From Candidatus Eisenbergiella merdavium (GTDB lineage Bacteria > Bacillota > Clostridia > Lachnospirales > Lachnospiraceae): DNA of 64,000 bases. The notes under the pieces were generated by a model. It had not been told where the DNA came from and ran no database searches. It was given only the letters and a program-made list of their open reading frames with translations. Location of the stretch: contig DWWS01000049.1 of NCBI GenBank assembly GCA_019119595.1, forward strand, positions 1 to 64,000. The letters run 5' to 3'. Position 1 is the first letter of the stretch. Every line of letters starts with the position of its first letter. This document shows, piece by piece, positions 27,946 to 37,418 of the stretch. Made by a program: the position numbers and the translations under genes.

Positions 27946-29459
27946 CGCATTTTCTCCTGTCTGTACTTTTCCGGCGAGGTCCCGAAGTATTCCCGAAAGC
28001 TCTGGCAGAAATAGGAATAATTGGGATATCCCACCGCCTCTCCAATGTCAATGACCTTTCTGCTGGTGCCGGTCAAAAGCTCCCTCGCCTTTTCCATGCG
28101 AAACTGCCTGATATACTGGGAAATGCTCTTTCCCATCGATCTTTTGAACAGCCTGCTCAGATAATCCGGGGTCAGATATACGATGGAGGCAAGAAGCTCC
28201 ACGGAAAGCTCCTTCCCGTAATTGGCGCCGATGTATTCCGTAACCTCCACGATCTCACGCCGCACCGCCGGGCCGGCGGAAAAGCCTTCTATGATCCCGG
28301 AGGCCGTTTCCTGCACCTGCCTGACGATCTCGGAAATATCCGGCTGCAGGTACAGGCTTGAGATCATGGCGTCCAGCGAAGCCTTTCTTCCCCTGTCTTC
28401 GGCGAGATAGGGATAAAGGGTCGTCAGCAGGTTGGAAAATAAAAACTTCACATAAATCTGCGACTGGTTCTGCCTCGACCGGTATCTGTCAAAAAGGCTG
28501 TCAAGCGCCTCCTGCAGGGCGGCTCCGTCCCGGTTTCCCAGCGCCCGTTTGATCTGGAGCATCTGGCGCTCCTCCTCCATTCCGCCGCTTCCATTCTCCG
28601 CCCTGTCCCCGTCTCCTTCTTCCGTAAAGACATGCTTCTCCGGCGCCCAGAAACGCTGCTCCATCTGCTGCTCCACCTTTGCATAGGCGTCCTTCAGGGA
28701 AGAATAGGAGGACAGCGGGCGGCTTATGGACAGCCAGCAGGATATCTGGAAGGTCTCCCTTATATGGGAAAGCACCCGGCCGCCCCATTCCTCCGGCCGC
28801 TCTACAGGGCTTCGCAGCATCAGGAGCGCCTGATCGGGCGACAGGTTCAGAGATTCCATGTCCAGCTTCAGGGCGCAGCGCAGGCTTTCATAGAAGACGA
28901 AGGAATTGTTTTCCAGAAAATCTCCCTCAAAATCCAGAAGGACCATCGTGCGGAACCGGTTCATCTGCTCCGGGATCGTCGGCTCCGCCTTTTCCCTGTC
29001 AAAATTGCCGGATATGGCAAGCTGAAGCGCGTACTGCAGCATAAAAGACTGCTGCTTGTCCTGCTGCCTGCGGGACGCCTCCTCCTCGTCAAGCTGCCCG
29101 ATCAGTCCCTCCAGGCTCCTCTTCAGCTCCTCCGGCACCACCGGCTTTAAAATATAGTTCACAACTCCCAGCGTCAGTGCGGTCCTTGCGTATTCGAAAT
29201 CCGCATAGCTGCTGAAGATCAGGATCTTCATATCGGGAAACAGCATTTCCGCTCTCCGGATCAGCTCCAGCCCGTCCATACCCGGCATCTGGACGTCTGT
29301 GAACAGAATGTCGGCCCCTCCTGTTTCCTTCAGCTTTTCCAGAGCCTCCCTGCCGTCTCCCGCCTCTTCGACCTGAAGCGCGAGCCCCGCTTCTTCGATC
29401 AGGAAGCGCACACATTCCCGTTCCGTTTTTTCATCGTCTACCACCAGAATGCGATACAT
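27942..29459 (-). CDS. Response regulator with AraC-type DNA-binding domain, YesN-like
   Basis: 505 residues from the ATG at 29459 (MYRILVVDDE); 29465 is an equally placed alternative, and the longer open frame to 29627 runs through the promoter. The receiver domain (1-120) has the acidic pocket DDE and phospho-acceptor Asp55 (ILFTDVQMPGMDG). A ~280-residue middle region links to two AraC-type helix-turn-helix motifs (LLASIVYLTPDYLSRLFKRSMG; VIDIGEAVGYPNYSYFCQSFREYFGTSPEKYR). GGAGGG lies upstream. It is divergent from the importer genes. Confidence 0.92.
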   Translation of the reverse strand: MYRILVVDDEKTERECVRFLIEEAGLALQVEEAGDGREALEKLKETGGADILFTDVQMPGMDGLELIRRAEMLFPDMKILIFSSYADFEYARTALTLGVVNYILKPVVPEELKRSLEGLIGQLDEEEASRRQQDKQQSFMLQYALQLAISGNFDREKAEPTIPEQMNRFRTMVLLDFEGDFLENNSFVFYESLRCALKLDMESLNLSPDQALLMLRSPVERPEEWGGRVLSHIRETFQISCWLSISRPLSSYSSLKDAYAKVEQQMEQRFWAPEKHVFTEEGDGDRAENGSGGMEEERQMLQIKRALGNRDGAALQEALDSLFDRYRSRQNQSQIYVKFLFSNLLTTLYPYLAEDRGRKASLDAMISSLYLQPDISEIVRQVQETASGIIEGFSAGPAVRREIVEVTEYIGANYGKELSVELLASIVYLTPDYLSRLFKRSMGKSISQYIRQFRMEKARELLTGTSRKVIDIGEAVGYPNYSYFCQSFREYFGTSPEKYRQEKMR

Positions 29460-29492
29460 GTCCATTCTCCCTCCAGCATTTTGTACACGGTT

Positions 29493-29521
29493 AGTATAGA
29501 ACAGAAATCCCGCGTTGTAAA
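29493..29521 (-). promoter_or_regulatory. Promoter of the two-component/GH13 operon
   Basis: TTTACA (29516-29521) and TATACT (29493-29498) on the minus strand with 17-base spacing, 34 bases upstream of the response-regulator start. Confidence 0.7.
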
Positions 29522-29683
29522 ACATAACCATCATTTCCGATGCAGAAAGCCGGATATCTGACATGTTTTCCGTGTTTTTGATATATACCCGTTTCTTCTG
29601 ATTTGCTATCATACAGACAGAAAGCAAAGCGCGCTGCTTACATCCATATGACGTTTCATCATTGAAAAACGGAGGAAGCTGAA

Positions 29684-31387
29684 ATGAAAAAGAGAACCCT
29701 GAGTCTCATACTTACCGCGGCGCTGGCCGCCGGCATGCTGGCAGGCTGCGGCTCCCCGGATCCGACGGCAAACATGTCAGAGGAAGAAAAGGCCGCCTGG
29801 GAGGCCGCCGCAAACGATCCCTACGGCAAGTACCCGGAGACGGTCACATACACCACGGGCTATAACCTGACGAATCAGGGAGCGGACACCCTCTCCGGCA
29901 CTCCCTACGAGAGCGACACGCCCTCCGACAACGCCTATACCCGCTACCTGAAGGAGGTTCTGAACGTCCAGAACGAAAACGAATTTGAAGCGATCACCGG
30001 TCCCGACTATGATCAGAAGGTATCGCTGGCGATCGCGAGCCAGGACATTCCGGACATCATGTACATTTCCGAATATTCCACTCTGGTGGAGCTGGTGGAG
30101 AACGATCTGATCGCGGATCTGACCGACGTTTACAACAACCTTGCCTGCGATACGGTCAAGGAATCCTACGCCAGCTACGGAGAGGACAACAACCCGTTAA
30201 ATACCGTAACCTTCGACGGAAAGATCATGGCGATCCCCAAGACACAGCTCAGCGACGGCCAGGATTTCCTGTGGGTGCGCAAGGACTGGATGGATAAGCT
30301 CGGTCTTGAGGAGCCCTCCACTCTGGATGAAATGGCGGACCTGCTCCGCGCCTTCATTTCCCGGGATCCCGACGGCAACGGCCAGGACGATACGGTGGGA
30401 CTCGTCGTACATAACGAGGTCTACGGCAGCTATCCCAACAACACCTTTGCGGTGGACAATATCTTTACCGCCTTTGACGCCTACCCCTCCGTATGGATCG
30501 ACGACGGATCCGGCAATGCGGTATACGGCTCCGTACAGCCTGAAATGAAGGATGCGCTCCAGCTCATGAGAGACTGGTACTCCGAGGGCCTGATCGACAA
30601 AGAGTTCACCACCCGCACCTACGACGATATCGTCGCCCTGCTTTCCAGCGGCCAGTGCGGCGCCTATATCGGCCCCTGGTGGTCTCCCTTCAATCCGGCG
30701 CAGACCTCAACCTACGGCACACAGGACGCAGAATGGATCAATATTTCCGCACCGGTGGGCTCTGACGGAAAGATCAACGCGATCAACACCAAATCCTACG
30801 GCGGATTCGTCGTGGTGCGCAAGGGCTATGAGCACCCCGAGATCGCGATGAAGATCGTAAACGTAAATTCCGAATATTCCAAGCAGGATTTCTCGGACGC
30901 CTCCAATGAGATCCGGGAGAACCAGACCATCGCTTACTTCAACTGGCCTCTTTACTGTGAGGTTCAGCCCGGAAACAACGCGGAGCTGATGACGCAGCAT
31001 GTGGAAGCGGTGATGGACGGAAGCGCGGACCTCTCCACGCTGACCACCGAGGAACAGGGCTACTACGATGCGGCTCAGAGATTCCTTGAGGCGGAGGCTG
31101 CCGGACAGAAGGCCGACAGCGCGGATTATTCCCAGTATGTGTCCCGCATCATCGCCATGGACCGCATGATCGAGGAACCCGCCAATTTCCTGACCCCTGC
31201 CTTCTTTGAGACGACCGATTCCATGTCCACTCGCTGGGCCTCTCTGGAGAAGCTTGAAATGCAGGCCATCCTGAAGATCATCGTCGGGGAAGCGGATCTG
31301 GATTCCTTCGACCAGTTTGTGGCCGACTGGACAAACGCCGGCGGCGATATCATCACCGAAGAGGTGAATGAGGCCATTCAGAAATAG
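29684..31387 (+). CDS. Extracellular solute-binding lipoprotein (second importer)
   Basis: 567-residue binding protein of the second oligosaccharide importer. Signal peptide with lipobox LAGCGSPD; GGAGGAAGCTGAA before the ATG. It has the large LplA-type binding fold (EAITGPDYDQKVSLAIASQDIPDIMYI; YIGPWWSPFNPAQTSTYG). It is the first gene of the operon: permeases follow at 31500 and 32437 and a GH36 alpha-galactosidase at 33411. An alpha-galactoside such as raffinose is the likely substrate. A strong hairpin after the stop probably lowers readthrough into the permeases. Confidence 0.9.
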   Translation: MKKRTLSLILTAALAAGMLAGCGSPDPTANMSEEEKAAWEAAANDPYGKYPETVTYTTGYNLTNQGADTLSGTPYESDTPSDNAYTRYLKEVLNVQNENEFEAITGPDYDQKVSLAIASQDIPDIMYISEYSTLVELVENDLIADLTDVYNNLACDTVKESYASYGEDNNPLNTVTFDGKIMAIPKTQLSDGQDFLWVRKDWMDKLGLEEPSTLDEMADLLRAFISRDPDGNGQDDTVGLVVHNEVYGSYPNNTFAVDNIFTAFDAYPSVWIDDGSGNAVYGSVQPEMKDALQLMRDWYSEGLIDKEFTTRTYDDIVALLSSGQCGAYIGPWWSPFNPAQTSTYGTQDAEWINISAPVGSDGKINAINTKSYGGFVVVRKGYEHPEIAMKIVNVNSEYSKQDFSDASNEIRENQTIAYFNWPLYCEVQPGNNAELMTQHVEAVMDGSADLSTLTTEEQGYYDAAQRFLEAEAAGQKADSADYSQYVSRIIAMDRMIEEPANFLTPAFFETTDSMSTRWASLEKLEMQAILKIIVGEADLDSFDQFVADWTNAGGDIITEEVNEAIQK

Positions 31388-31425
31388 TCCGCTCTTTCAA
31401 CAGAGCAGTCAGACGCGTTCCATGC

Positions 31426-31456
31426 GGACGGCCGGCCTGCGCCGGCCGTCCTTTTT
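31426..31456 (+). terminator. Hairpin terminator/attenuator between binding protein and permeases
   Basis: An 11-bp perfect stem (GGACGGCCGGC / GCCGGCCGTCC) with a 4-base loop and five T. Being inside the operon, it probably allows partial readthrough so the binding protein is made in excess. Confidence 0.8.
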
Positions 31457-31499
31457 CAAAAAAACAGCAGCAATATACTTCGGAACGGAGGAATTTTTT

Positions 31500-32417
31500 A
31501 TGAAGGAAAAAACAGCAGCCGCCAGACACAGGCTGACCAGGGAAGAAAAAACCTTTCACCTCATGCTCCTTCCGGGACTCATCGTCCTCATCATCTTTGT
31601 ATTCGTCCCGCTGGCCGGATCACTGATGGCGTTTCAGGACTACGTTCCCGCGAGAGGACTGTTCGGCTCGAAATGGGTCGGACTTGAAAATTATGAATTT
31701 ATCTTCAGCCTGCCCGACGGACGGCAGGTGTTCATGAATACGCTGATCATCGCTTTTGCCAAGCTGCTTTTGAACATCTTTGTTCCCGTCACCTTTGCCA
31801 TCCTGCTCAATGAGATCCGGCTGAAATTTTTCAAGCGTACCTTCCAGACCATCGTTTATCTGCCCCACTTTCTCTCCTGGGTCGTGCTGGCGACGGTGGT
31901 TACCAACATGTTCTCCCTCGGCGGCCCCTTCAACGCCGTCATAGGCCTGTTCGGCGGAGAGCCCGTCCAGTTTCTCGCGGATAACCGGTGGTTCCGCACC
32001 GTCATCGTCGGAACGGACGTATGGAAGGAATTCGGCTACAACTCCGTGGTCTATCTGGCCGCTCTGACCAGCATCGATCCCGGGCTTTATGAGGCCGCAA
32101 GCATTGACGGGGCGGGACGCTTCAAGCAGACCATGCACATCACGGTTCCCGCTCTGATGCCCACGGTCGTTCTGATGACCGCACTGAATCTGGGAAACAT
32201 CCTCAACGCAGGATTTGATCAGATCTTTAACCTGTACAATCCCATCGTATATGAGACTGCGGACATCATCGACACCTATGTATACCGCATCGGTATGGTA
32301 GAGCGTCAGTACAGCATCGGTACCGCGGTCGGGCTTCTCAAATCCGTGATCAGCTTCATCCTGATCATCGGCGCCAACAAAGCGGCAAAGAAGATCACCG
32401 GCTCCGGCATCTTCTGA
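31500..32417 (+). CDS. ABC transporter permease (LplB-like, second importer)
   Basis: 305 residues from the ATG at 31500 (MKEKTAAARHR), preceded by GGAGG; the frame is open upstream into the terminator, which cannot be coding. Six membrane segments; EAA loop YEAASIDGAGRFKQTMHITVP. It is 19 bases from the next permease gene. Confidence 0.92.
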   Translation: MKEKTAAARHRLTREEKTFHLMLLPGLIVLIIFVFVPLAGSLMAFQDYVPARGLFGSKWVGLENYEFIFSLPDGRQVFMNTLIIAFAKLLLNIFVPVTFAILLNEIRLKFFKRTFQTIVYLPHFLSWVVLATVVTNMFSLGGPFNAVIGLFGGEPVQFLADNRWFRTVIVGTDVWKEFGYNSVVYLAALTSIDPGLYEAASIDGAGRFKQTMHITVPALMPTVVLMTALNLGNILNAGFDQIFNLYNPIVYETADIIDTYVYRIGMVERQYSIGTAVGLLKSVISFILIIGANKAAKKITGSGIF

Positions 32418-32436
32418 GCGAAAGGGGGAAATATCC

Positions 32437-33318
32437 GTGAAAAAAAGAATGAAACCGGGCGCACTCCTGTCTCAGTGCATCATATGGGCCGTCGTCATCA
32501 TCCTCACGCTGAGCTGTCTGCTGCCTCTTCTTAACATGGTGGCCATCTCCTTCTCCGGAAGCGATGCCGTGGCCGCGAACAGGGTGGGACTGATCCCAAA
32601 GGATTTTAATGTATCCACCTATCAGAAGCTGCTGGGAGACGCCCAGTTCTGGAGATCCTTCCTGATCTCCGTCATCCGGGTCGCGCTCGGCACGCTCATC
32701 AACATGTTCTTTACGGTAACCATGGCCTATCCGCTCTCCAAGAGCAAAAACCGGTTCCGCGCAAGAGATATCTATATGAAGATCGTGATCTTCGCCATGC
32801 TGTTCAACGGCGGCATCATTCCTCTGTTCATGGTGGTAAGCAAGCTTCACATGATCAACACCATCTGGGCTCTTGTGCTTCCCGGCGCGGTTCCCGTATT
32901 CAATGTGATCCTGCTGGTAAACTTCTTTAAGGGCGTTCCGGAGTCCCTTGACGAAGCGGCGCGCATCGACGGGGCGAGTCCCCTTCAGATCATGCTGAAG
33001 GTATATCTTCCCGTATCCCTGCCCGCCCTGGCGACGGTGGCCCTGTTCGCCATCGTCAATCACTGGAACGATTATTTCAACGGCCTGATCTATATGAGCA
33101 AGGCGGAAATGTACCCTCTGCAGACCTACATTCAGCAGCTCACCGTGGATCTGACGCAGATCACGGACGCAAACCAGCTCAAGCAGCTCTCCTCCATGAA
33201 CAACCGCACCTTTAATGCGGCCAAGATCGTGGTATCCACCATCCCGCTGCTTGTCATCTATCCGTTCCTGCAGAAATACTTCGTATCCGGCATCGTGATC
33301 GGCGCGGTAAAGGAATGA
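32437..33318 (+). CDS. Carbohydrate ABC transporter permease (YtcP-like, second importer)
   Basis: 293 residues with a GTG start eight bases after AAAGGGGG. Six membrane segments; EAA loop DEAARIDGASPLQIMLKVYLP and the typical YtcP ending (QKYFVSGIVIGAVKE). It pairs with the LplB-like subunit upstream. No ATPase gene is present in the cluster. Confidence 0.92.
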   Translation: MKKRMKPGALLSQCIIWAVVIILTLSCLLPLLNMVAISFSGSDAVAANRVGLIPKDFNVSTYQKLLGDAQFWRSFLISVIRVALGTLINMFFTVTMAYPLSKSKNRFRARDIYMKIVIFAMLFNGGIIPLFMVVSKLHMINTIWALVLPGAVPVFNVILLVNFFKGVPESLDEAARIDGASPLQIMLKVYLPVSLPALATVALFAIVNHWNDYFNGLIYMSKAEMYPLQTYIQQLTVDLTQITDANQLKQLSSMNNRTFNAAKIVVSTIPLLVIYPFLQKYFVSGIVIGAVKE

Positions 33319-33331
33319 TATCAGACCGGGA

Positions 33332-33354
33332 CTGCGGCCGCACGGCGGCCGCAG
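33332..33354 (+). terminator. Intercistronic hairpin before GH36
   Basis: Perfect 10-bp stem CTGCGGCCGC / GCGGCCGCAG with a 3-base loop. It has no T-run, so it is more likely an mRNA-processing or stabilising stem than a true terminator. Confidence 0.45.
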
Positions 33355-33410
33355 ATCTCCCTGTCTTTCCATTCCGCCTGAATGGCGCAGCGCTTTGAAA
33401 GGAAAAATTT

Positions 33411-35606
33411 ATGGCAATCACAGTTTCAGAAAACGGAAGGCTTTTTACCCTTCACACAAAAAACAGCAGCTACCAGATGTTTGCGGATCCCTTCGGGACA
33501 CTGCTGCATCTGTATTATGGCAAACGGATGGACGGAGAAAACCTGTCCGACCTGATCCTGCGCACGGACATGGGCTTCTGCGGCAATCCGCCCCAGGCCG
33601 GGGCAGACCGTACCTATTCTCTCGACTATCTTCCCCAGGAAGCGCCCTCCAGCGGTGTGGGAGACTATCGGGAGGATTTCGTGCGCATCACCCATGCGGA
33701 CGGAAGCTGCGCCGCCCAGTTCCTGTTCGAGTCCTTCCAGGTAACGGACGGCTCATATCCGATTCCTGGCATGCCCGCGCTCTACGATACGGCCGGGGAA
33801 ACCGGACAGACCCTGACCATCACGCTGAAGGAGGCATGCTCCGGCGTCCGTCTTCAGCTTTTTTACGGTATCTTCGAGCAGGCCGATATCATTACCAGAG
33901 CGCTGCGGGTAGAGAATGCGGGCAAAAGCCCCGTTGTGCTGGAAAAGGCCCTTTCCATGAGCATGGATATTCCCTTCGGAAACCATGATATGCTCTGCTT
34001 TACTGGCCGTCACGCCATGGAACGCACCGTGGAGCGCGTTCCCGTGGGACGTGCCGCCGTTCAGATCGGAAGCACGCGGGGCACCTCCAGCCATCAGTAC
34101 AACCCTTCCATGATCCTTTTAAGCCCCACAGCGACAGAGGATGCGGGGGACTGCTATGGCTTCTGCCTGGTATACAGCGGAAATTTCACCGCGTCCGCCC
34201 AGAAGGATCAGAGGGAGCAGACCAGAGTGCAGATGGGCATCCATCCGGACCGCTTCTCCTTCCGCCTGGCTCCCGGAAAATCCTTTTCCACCCCTCAGGT
34301 CATCATGAGCTATTCCTCCTGCGGCCTTACCGCCCTCTCACAGAATTACCATCACATCCTGCGGGAGCATATGTGCAGGGGCGTCTGGAAGCATGAGCGC
34401 CGTCCGGTCCTCATCAACAACTGGGAGGCCACCTATTTTGACTTTAACAGAGAAAAGCTCCTTTCCATCGCTTCCCAGGCCGCGGAGCTTGGCATCGAAA
34501 TGCTGGTGCTGGACGACGGCTGGTTCGGAAAGAGAGACGACGATAACAGCGGACTGGGCGACTGGTTTGTGAACACGGACAAGCTCGGAGGCAGCCTATG
34601 CGCGCTCTCCGACGACATACACCGGATGGGGATGAAATTCGGACTTTGGTTTGAGCCGGAAATGATCTCAGAGGACAGCGATCTGTACCGGGCGCATCCA
34701 GACTGGGCGCTCCAAATTCCCGGACGGGAGCCGAACCGTGGCCGCAATCAGCTCGTTCTGGACATGGCAAATCCGCAGGTGAGAGACTATCTGCTGGAAC
34801 GGCTGACCGACATCCTCTCAGGCGCCCGGATCGACTATGTGAAATGGGATATGAACCGCAGCATCTGCGACGCCTACAGCAGTTATCTGGGACCCCAGCG
34901 GACCGGGGAGGTCTGTCACCGTTATGTTCTCGGGGTATATGACCTGATGGAGCGTTTCCTCGCCCGCTTTCCGGACGTTCTCCTGGAGGGCTGCAGCGGA
35001 GGAGGAGGCAGGTTCGACGCCGCCATGCTCTACTATTCTCCCCAGATCTGGTGCAGCGACAATACGGATGCCATCAACCGCCTGAGCATCCAGTACGGCA
35101 CCTCCTTCTTCTATCCCATAAGCGCGGTTGGCTCCCATGTTTCCGCCTGTCCCAACCATCAGACGGGAAGGAGCGTTCCCTTTCGTACCCGCGGGGACGT
35201 GGCGATGGCCGGCTCCTTTGGCTATGAGCTCGACCTGAACCAGGTGTCCGAGCAGGAAAAGGAAGAGGTGACGAAGCAGGTCAGCGACTTTTTGCACTTC
35301 TATCCGCTCACCCATGAAGGCGACTATTACCGCCTTACCGCTCCCGGAAAGGCTCCCTTCATGGCATGGGAATTTGTGGATCAGAACCGGGATCGCGCCA
35401 TGCTCACCCTGGTGCAGACGGAAAGCTGCGGCAATCCCCTTCCCATCCATACGGACATCAGGGGACTGGATCCCGAAAAAAAATACCGCTGCCTTTCAAA
35501 CGGAGCGGTCAGAAGCGGAGCCTCCTGGATGGGAGCCGGTTTTACCCCGGATCATATCCTGAAGCAGTATGAAAGCCTTGTCGTGGAATTCGTGCGGGAG
35601 TCATAA
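33411..35606 (+). CDS. Alpha-galactosidase, GH36 family (second copy)
   Basis: 731 residues, the classical length of bacterial tetrameric GH36 enzymes. Motifs: NNWEATYFDFN, LGLWFEPEMIS-type FGLWFEPEM, nucleophile Asp480 (YVKWDMNR), EGCSGGGGRFD, acid/base Asp550 (WCSDNTDA), and HVSACPNHQTGR. There is no signal peptide. It is clearly diverged from the copy at 7348, which belongs to another branch (EACASGGGR; different C-terminus). It is the last gene of the second importer operon, so it should hydrolyse what that importer brings in. The start has GAAAGGA upstream. Confidence 0.95.
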   Translation: MAITVSENGRLFTLHTKNSSYQMFADPFGTLLHLYYGKRMDGENLSDLILRTDMGFCGNPPQAGADRTYSLDYLPQEAPSSGVGDYREDFVRITHADGSCAAQFLFESFQVTDGSYPIPGMPALYDTAGETGQTLTITLKEACSGVRLQLFYGIFEQADIITRALRVENAGKSPVVLEKALSMSMDIPFGNHDMLCFTGRHAMERTVERVPVGRAAVQIGSTRGTSSHQYNPSMILLSPTATEDAGDCYGFCLVYSGNFTASAQKDQREQTRVQMGIHPDRFSFRLAPGKSFSTPQVIMSYSSCGLTALSQNYHHILREHMCRGVWKHERRPVLINNWEATYFDFNREKLLSIASQAAELGIEMLVLDDGWFGKRDDDNSGLGDWFVNTDKLGGSLCALSDDIHRMGMKFGLWFEPEMISEDSDLYRAHPDWALQIPGREPNRGRNQLVLDMANPQVRDYLLERLTDILSGARIDYVKWDMNRSICDAYSSYLGPQRTGEVCHRYVLGVYDLMERFLARFPDVLLEGCSGGGGRFDAAMLYYSPQIWCSDNTDAINRLSIQYGTSFFYPISAVGSHVSACPNHQTGRSVPFRTRGDVAMAGSFGYELDLNQVSEQEKEEVTKQVSDFLHFYPLTHEGDYYRLTAPGKAPFMAWEFVDQNRDRAMLTLVQTESCGNPLPIHTDIRGLDPEKKYRCLSNGAVRSGASWMGAGFTPDHILKQYESLVVEFVRES

Positions 35607-35634
35607 ACAGCCTCGTGGCTCCCGCCCTGAGCCG

Positions 35635-35701
35635 GACGCCCGGCAGCGTGCCGCCCCACAGGACGCGCGCTGCCGGGCGTCTGTTCTGCCGCAGCTTTTT
35701 T
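35635..35701. terminator. Strong hairpin after GH36
   Basis: A perfect 14-bp stem, GACGCCCGGCAGCG (35635-35648) with CGCTGCCGGGCGTC (35668-35681), then a T-run at 35696-35702. It lies between the convergent GH36 and MATE genes. Confidence 0.7.
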
Positions 35702-35708
35702 TCTCCAG

Positions 35709-37076
35709 CTACGCTCTCTGCCCCTTTTCCAGCCTCCCAAACAGCCGCACCAGCACCACCACCGCTGCGGCGGCCAGAATGATCTCCGCCGTAAACTGCG
35801 CGTAGGCGAGCCCGTACAGCGGAAACAGCGCGTTCAGGATGATCAGCGCCGGGATCTCCAGAACCACCTTCCTGAGAACGGCAAAGAGGAACGCGTTCTT
35901 TCCAAGTCCTACCGCCTGGAATACGCCCACCGCAAGGAAATCCACGCAGAGGAAGGGAAGTCCCAGGCAGAAGCCCCGCAGGAACCTTGTTCCATAGGAA
36001 ACGATCTGCGGATTGTCCATGAACATTCCGACGAAAAATCCCGCTCCCACATAATAAAGGACTGCGACGGTTACCAGGAACGTCACGGATATCCTGGCGG
36101 AAAAGGTCACCGTTTTTTTCATTCTCGGCGTATTTCCGCTGGCGTAATTGTAGCTGACCAGCGGCATGATCCCCTGGGACAGCCCCATGGCCACATACAT
36201 CGGCACCATGTTGACCTTCTGGGTGATCCCCATGGCCGCCACCGCGTCGGAACCGTATCCGGCCGTGAAGTTGTTCAGCACCGTCATTCCCGTCACGTTG
36301 AGCAGATTCTGGATGGACGCCGGAATCCCCACGCCGCAGACCCCAAGCACAATCCTCTTTTTCAGGCAGAACATGGACGGCTTGATGCAGACATGGGTGC
36401 TCTTTCTTTTCACATACAAAAGAACGAAGAAATACGCGCAGGCCACGCAGTTGGAAAGGAAGGTAGCAAGCCCCGCTCCCTCTGCTCCCATGTCAAGTCC
36501 CCATGGCAGAATGAAGACCGGATCAAGGACGATGTTTAAAAGACAGCCGCTCATGGTGCCGATGCTGGCGTGCAGGGCCGCTCCCTCCGAACGCACCAGA
36601 TAGGCCATGACCACGTTCAGGATGGCCGGAGCCGCGCCGCAGGCCACCGTCCATCTCAGATATCCCGCCGTGGCCTCCATCGTCAGCTCGTCCGCCCCGA
36701 GCACGGTCAGCACGAAGGGCTTCAGCGTCAGATACAGCAGAGAAAACAGAAGCCCGAAGAAAATGGAGCAATAGAAGCCGAAGGCCGAGCTTCTGTGCAC
36801 GGTCTCATAATCCCGGCTCCCCAGCGCCCGGCTCATCATGCTGCTGCTTCCCACGCCAAACAGGTTGTTGACCGCGTTAAAAGCGAGGATCAGCGGCGCG
36901 GCCAGCGTCACCGCCGCATTCTGGACGGAATTGTTCAGCATTCCTACAAAATAGGTGTCCGCAAGATTGTACAGCACCGTCACCAGCGAGCTCAATATGG
37001 TGGGAACCGCCAGCCTGACCACGGCCTTCGGAATCGGCAGCTCCTCAAAAAGCTGAATTTTCTGTTGATCTTCCAC
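35709..37076 (-). CDS. MATE-family efflux transporter
   Basis: 455 residues with twelve predicted membrane helices in two MatE halves. The N-terminus (PIPKAVVRLAVPTILSSLVTVLYNLADTYFVG) is typical of the clostridial MATE/DinF type. It exports organic cations or drugs using an ion gradient. The start is GTG with GGGAGG six bases upstream. It is monocistronic, with its own promoter at 37142-37169. Confidence 0.93.
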   Translation of the reverse strand: MEDQQKIQLFEELPIPKAVVRLAVPTILSSLVTVLYNLADTYFVGMLNNSVQNAAVTLAAPLILAFNAVNNLFGVGSSSMMSRALGSRDYETVHRSSAFGFYCSIFFGLLFSLLYLTLKPFVLTVLGADELTMEATAGYLRWTVACGAAPAILNVVMAYLVRSEGAALHASIGTMSGCLLNIVLDPVFILPWGLDMGAEGAGLATFLSNCVACAYFFVLLYVKRKSTHVCIKPSMFCLKKRIVLGVCGVGIPASIQNLLNVTGMTVLNNFTAGYGSDAVAAMGITQKVNMVPMYVAMGLSQGIMPLVSYNYASGNTPRMKKTVTFSARISVTFLVTVAVLYYVGAGFFVGMFMDNPQIVSYGTRFLRGFCLGLPFLCVDFLAVGVFQAVGLGKNAFLFAVLRKVVLEIPALIILNALFPLYGLAYAQFTAEIILAAAAVVVLVRLFGRLEKGQRA

Positions 37077-37141
37077 TTTGTACCTCCCAAATCACGATAT
37101 CATCTGCAGCGGACGTCTGCGAAAGACGTCCCGTATCTTTC

Positions 37142-37169
37142 ATTATATCGCTGTCGGAGCGTTTTTCAA
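37142..37169 (-). promoter_or_regulatory. Promoter of the MATE gene
   Basis: TTGAAA (37164-37169) and TATAAT (37142-37147) on the minus strand, 16-base spacing. Confidence 0.65.
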
Positions 37170-37201
37170 AGGGATTCCTGTAAAAAATGTGCAAACGGGC
37201 T

Positions 37202-37229
37202 ACCGTTCGCTGGCTTGCCAGTGAACGGT
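37202..37229. repeat. Intergenic 13-bp inverted repeat
   Basis: ACCGTTCGCTGGC - TT - GCCAGTGAACGGT, one wobble position, upstream of the MATE promoter. There is no T-run on either side, so it is an operator or repeat-type palindrome rather than a terminator. Confidence 0.5.
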
Positions 37230-37321
37230 GACTCAGACATATGGCAGGGCCTCCGTCCGCTGTTGATAAATATTCTCTCCTGCTTTAGCCTGTCCCGGAA
37301 GCTTTTCTCCCCCGTTTCTGT

Positions 37322-37403
37322 TACAATAGAGGCCGGATAAAAAAAGGAGCGCGGGCTGCGGAATCGAAAGGTACCGGCTTTTTGATCCCACAGCCTGCGC
37401 TCC
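37322..37403 (+). promoter_or_regulatory. Structured leader of the aspartoacylase-like gene
   Basis: A TACAAT -10 box (37322-37327) is followed by a long hairpin: 37346-37361 pairs with 37388-37403 over 16 positions with one wobble and one mismatch, around a 26-base loop that includes CCGGCTTTTT. The ribosome site GGAACGGAGG begins right after the stem, so the structure could affect translation or act as an attenuator. Confidence 0.45.
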
Positions 37404-37418
37404 GGAACGGAGGATTTC

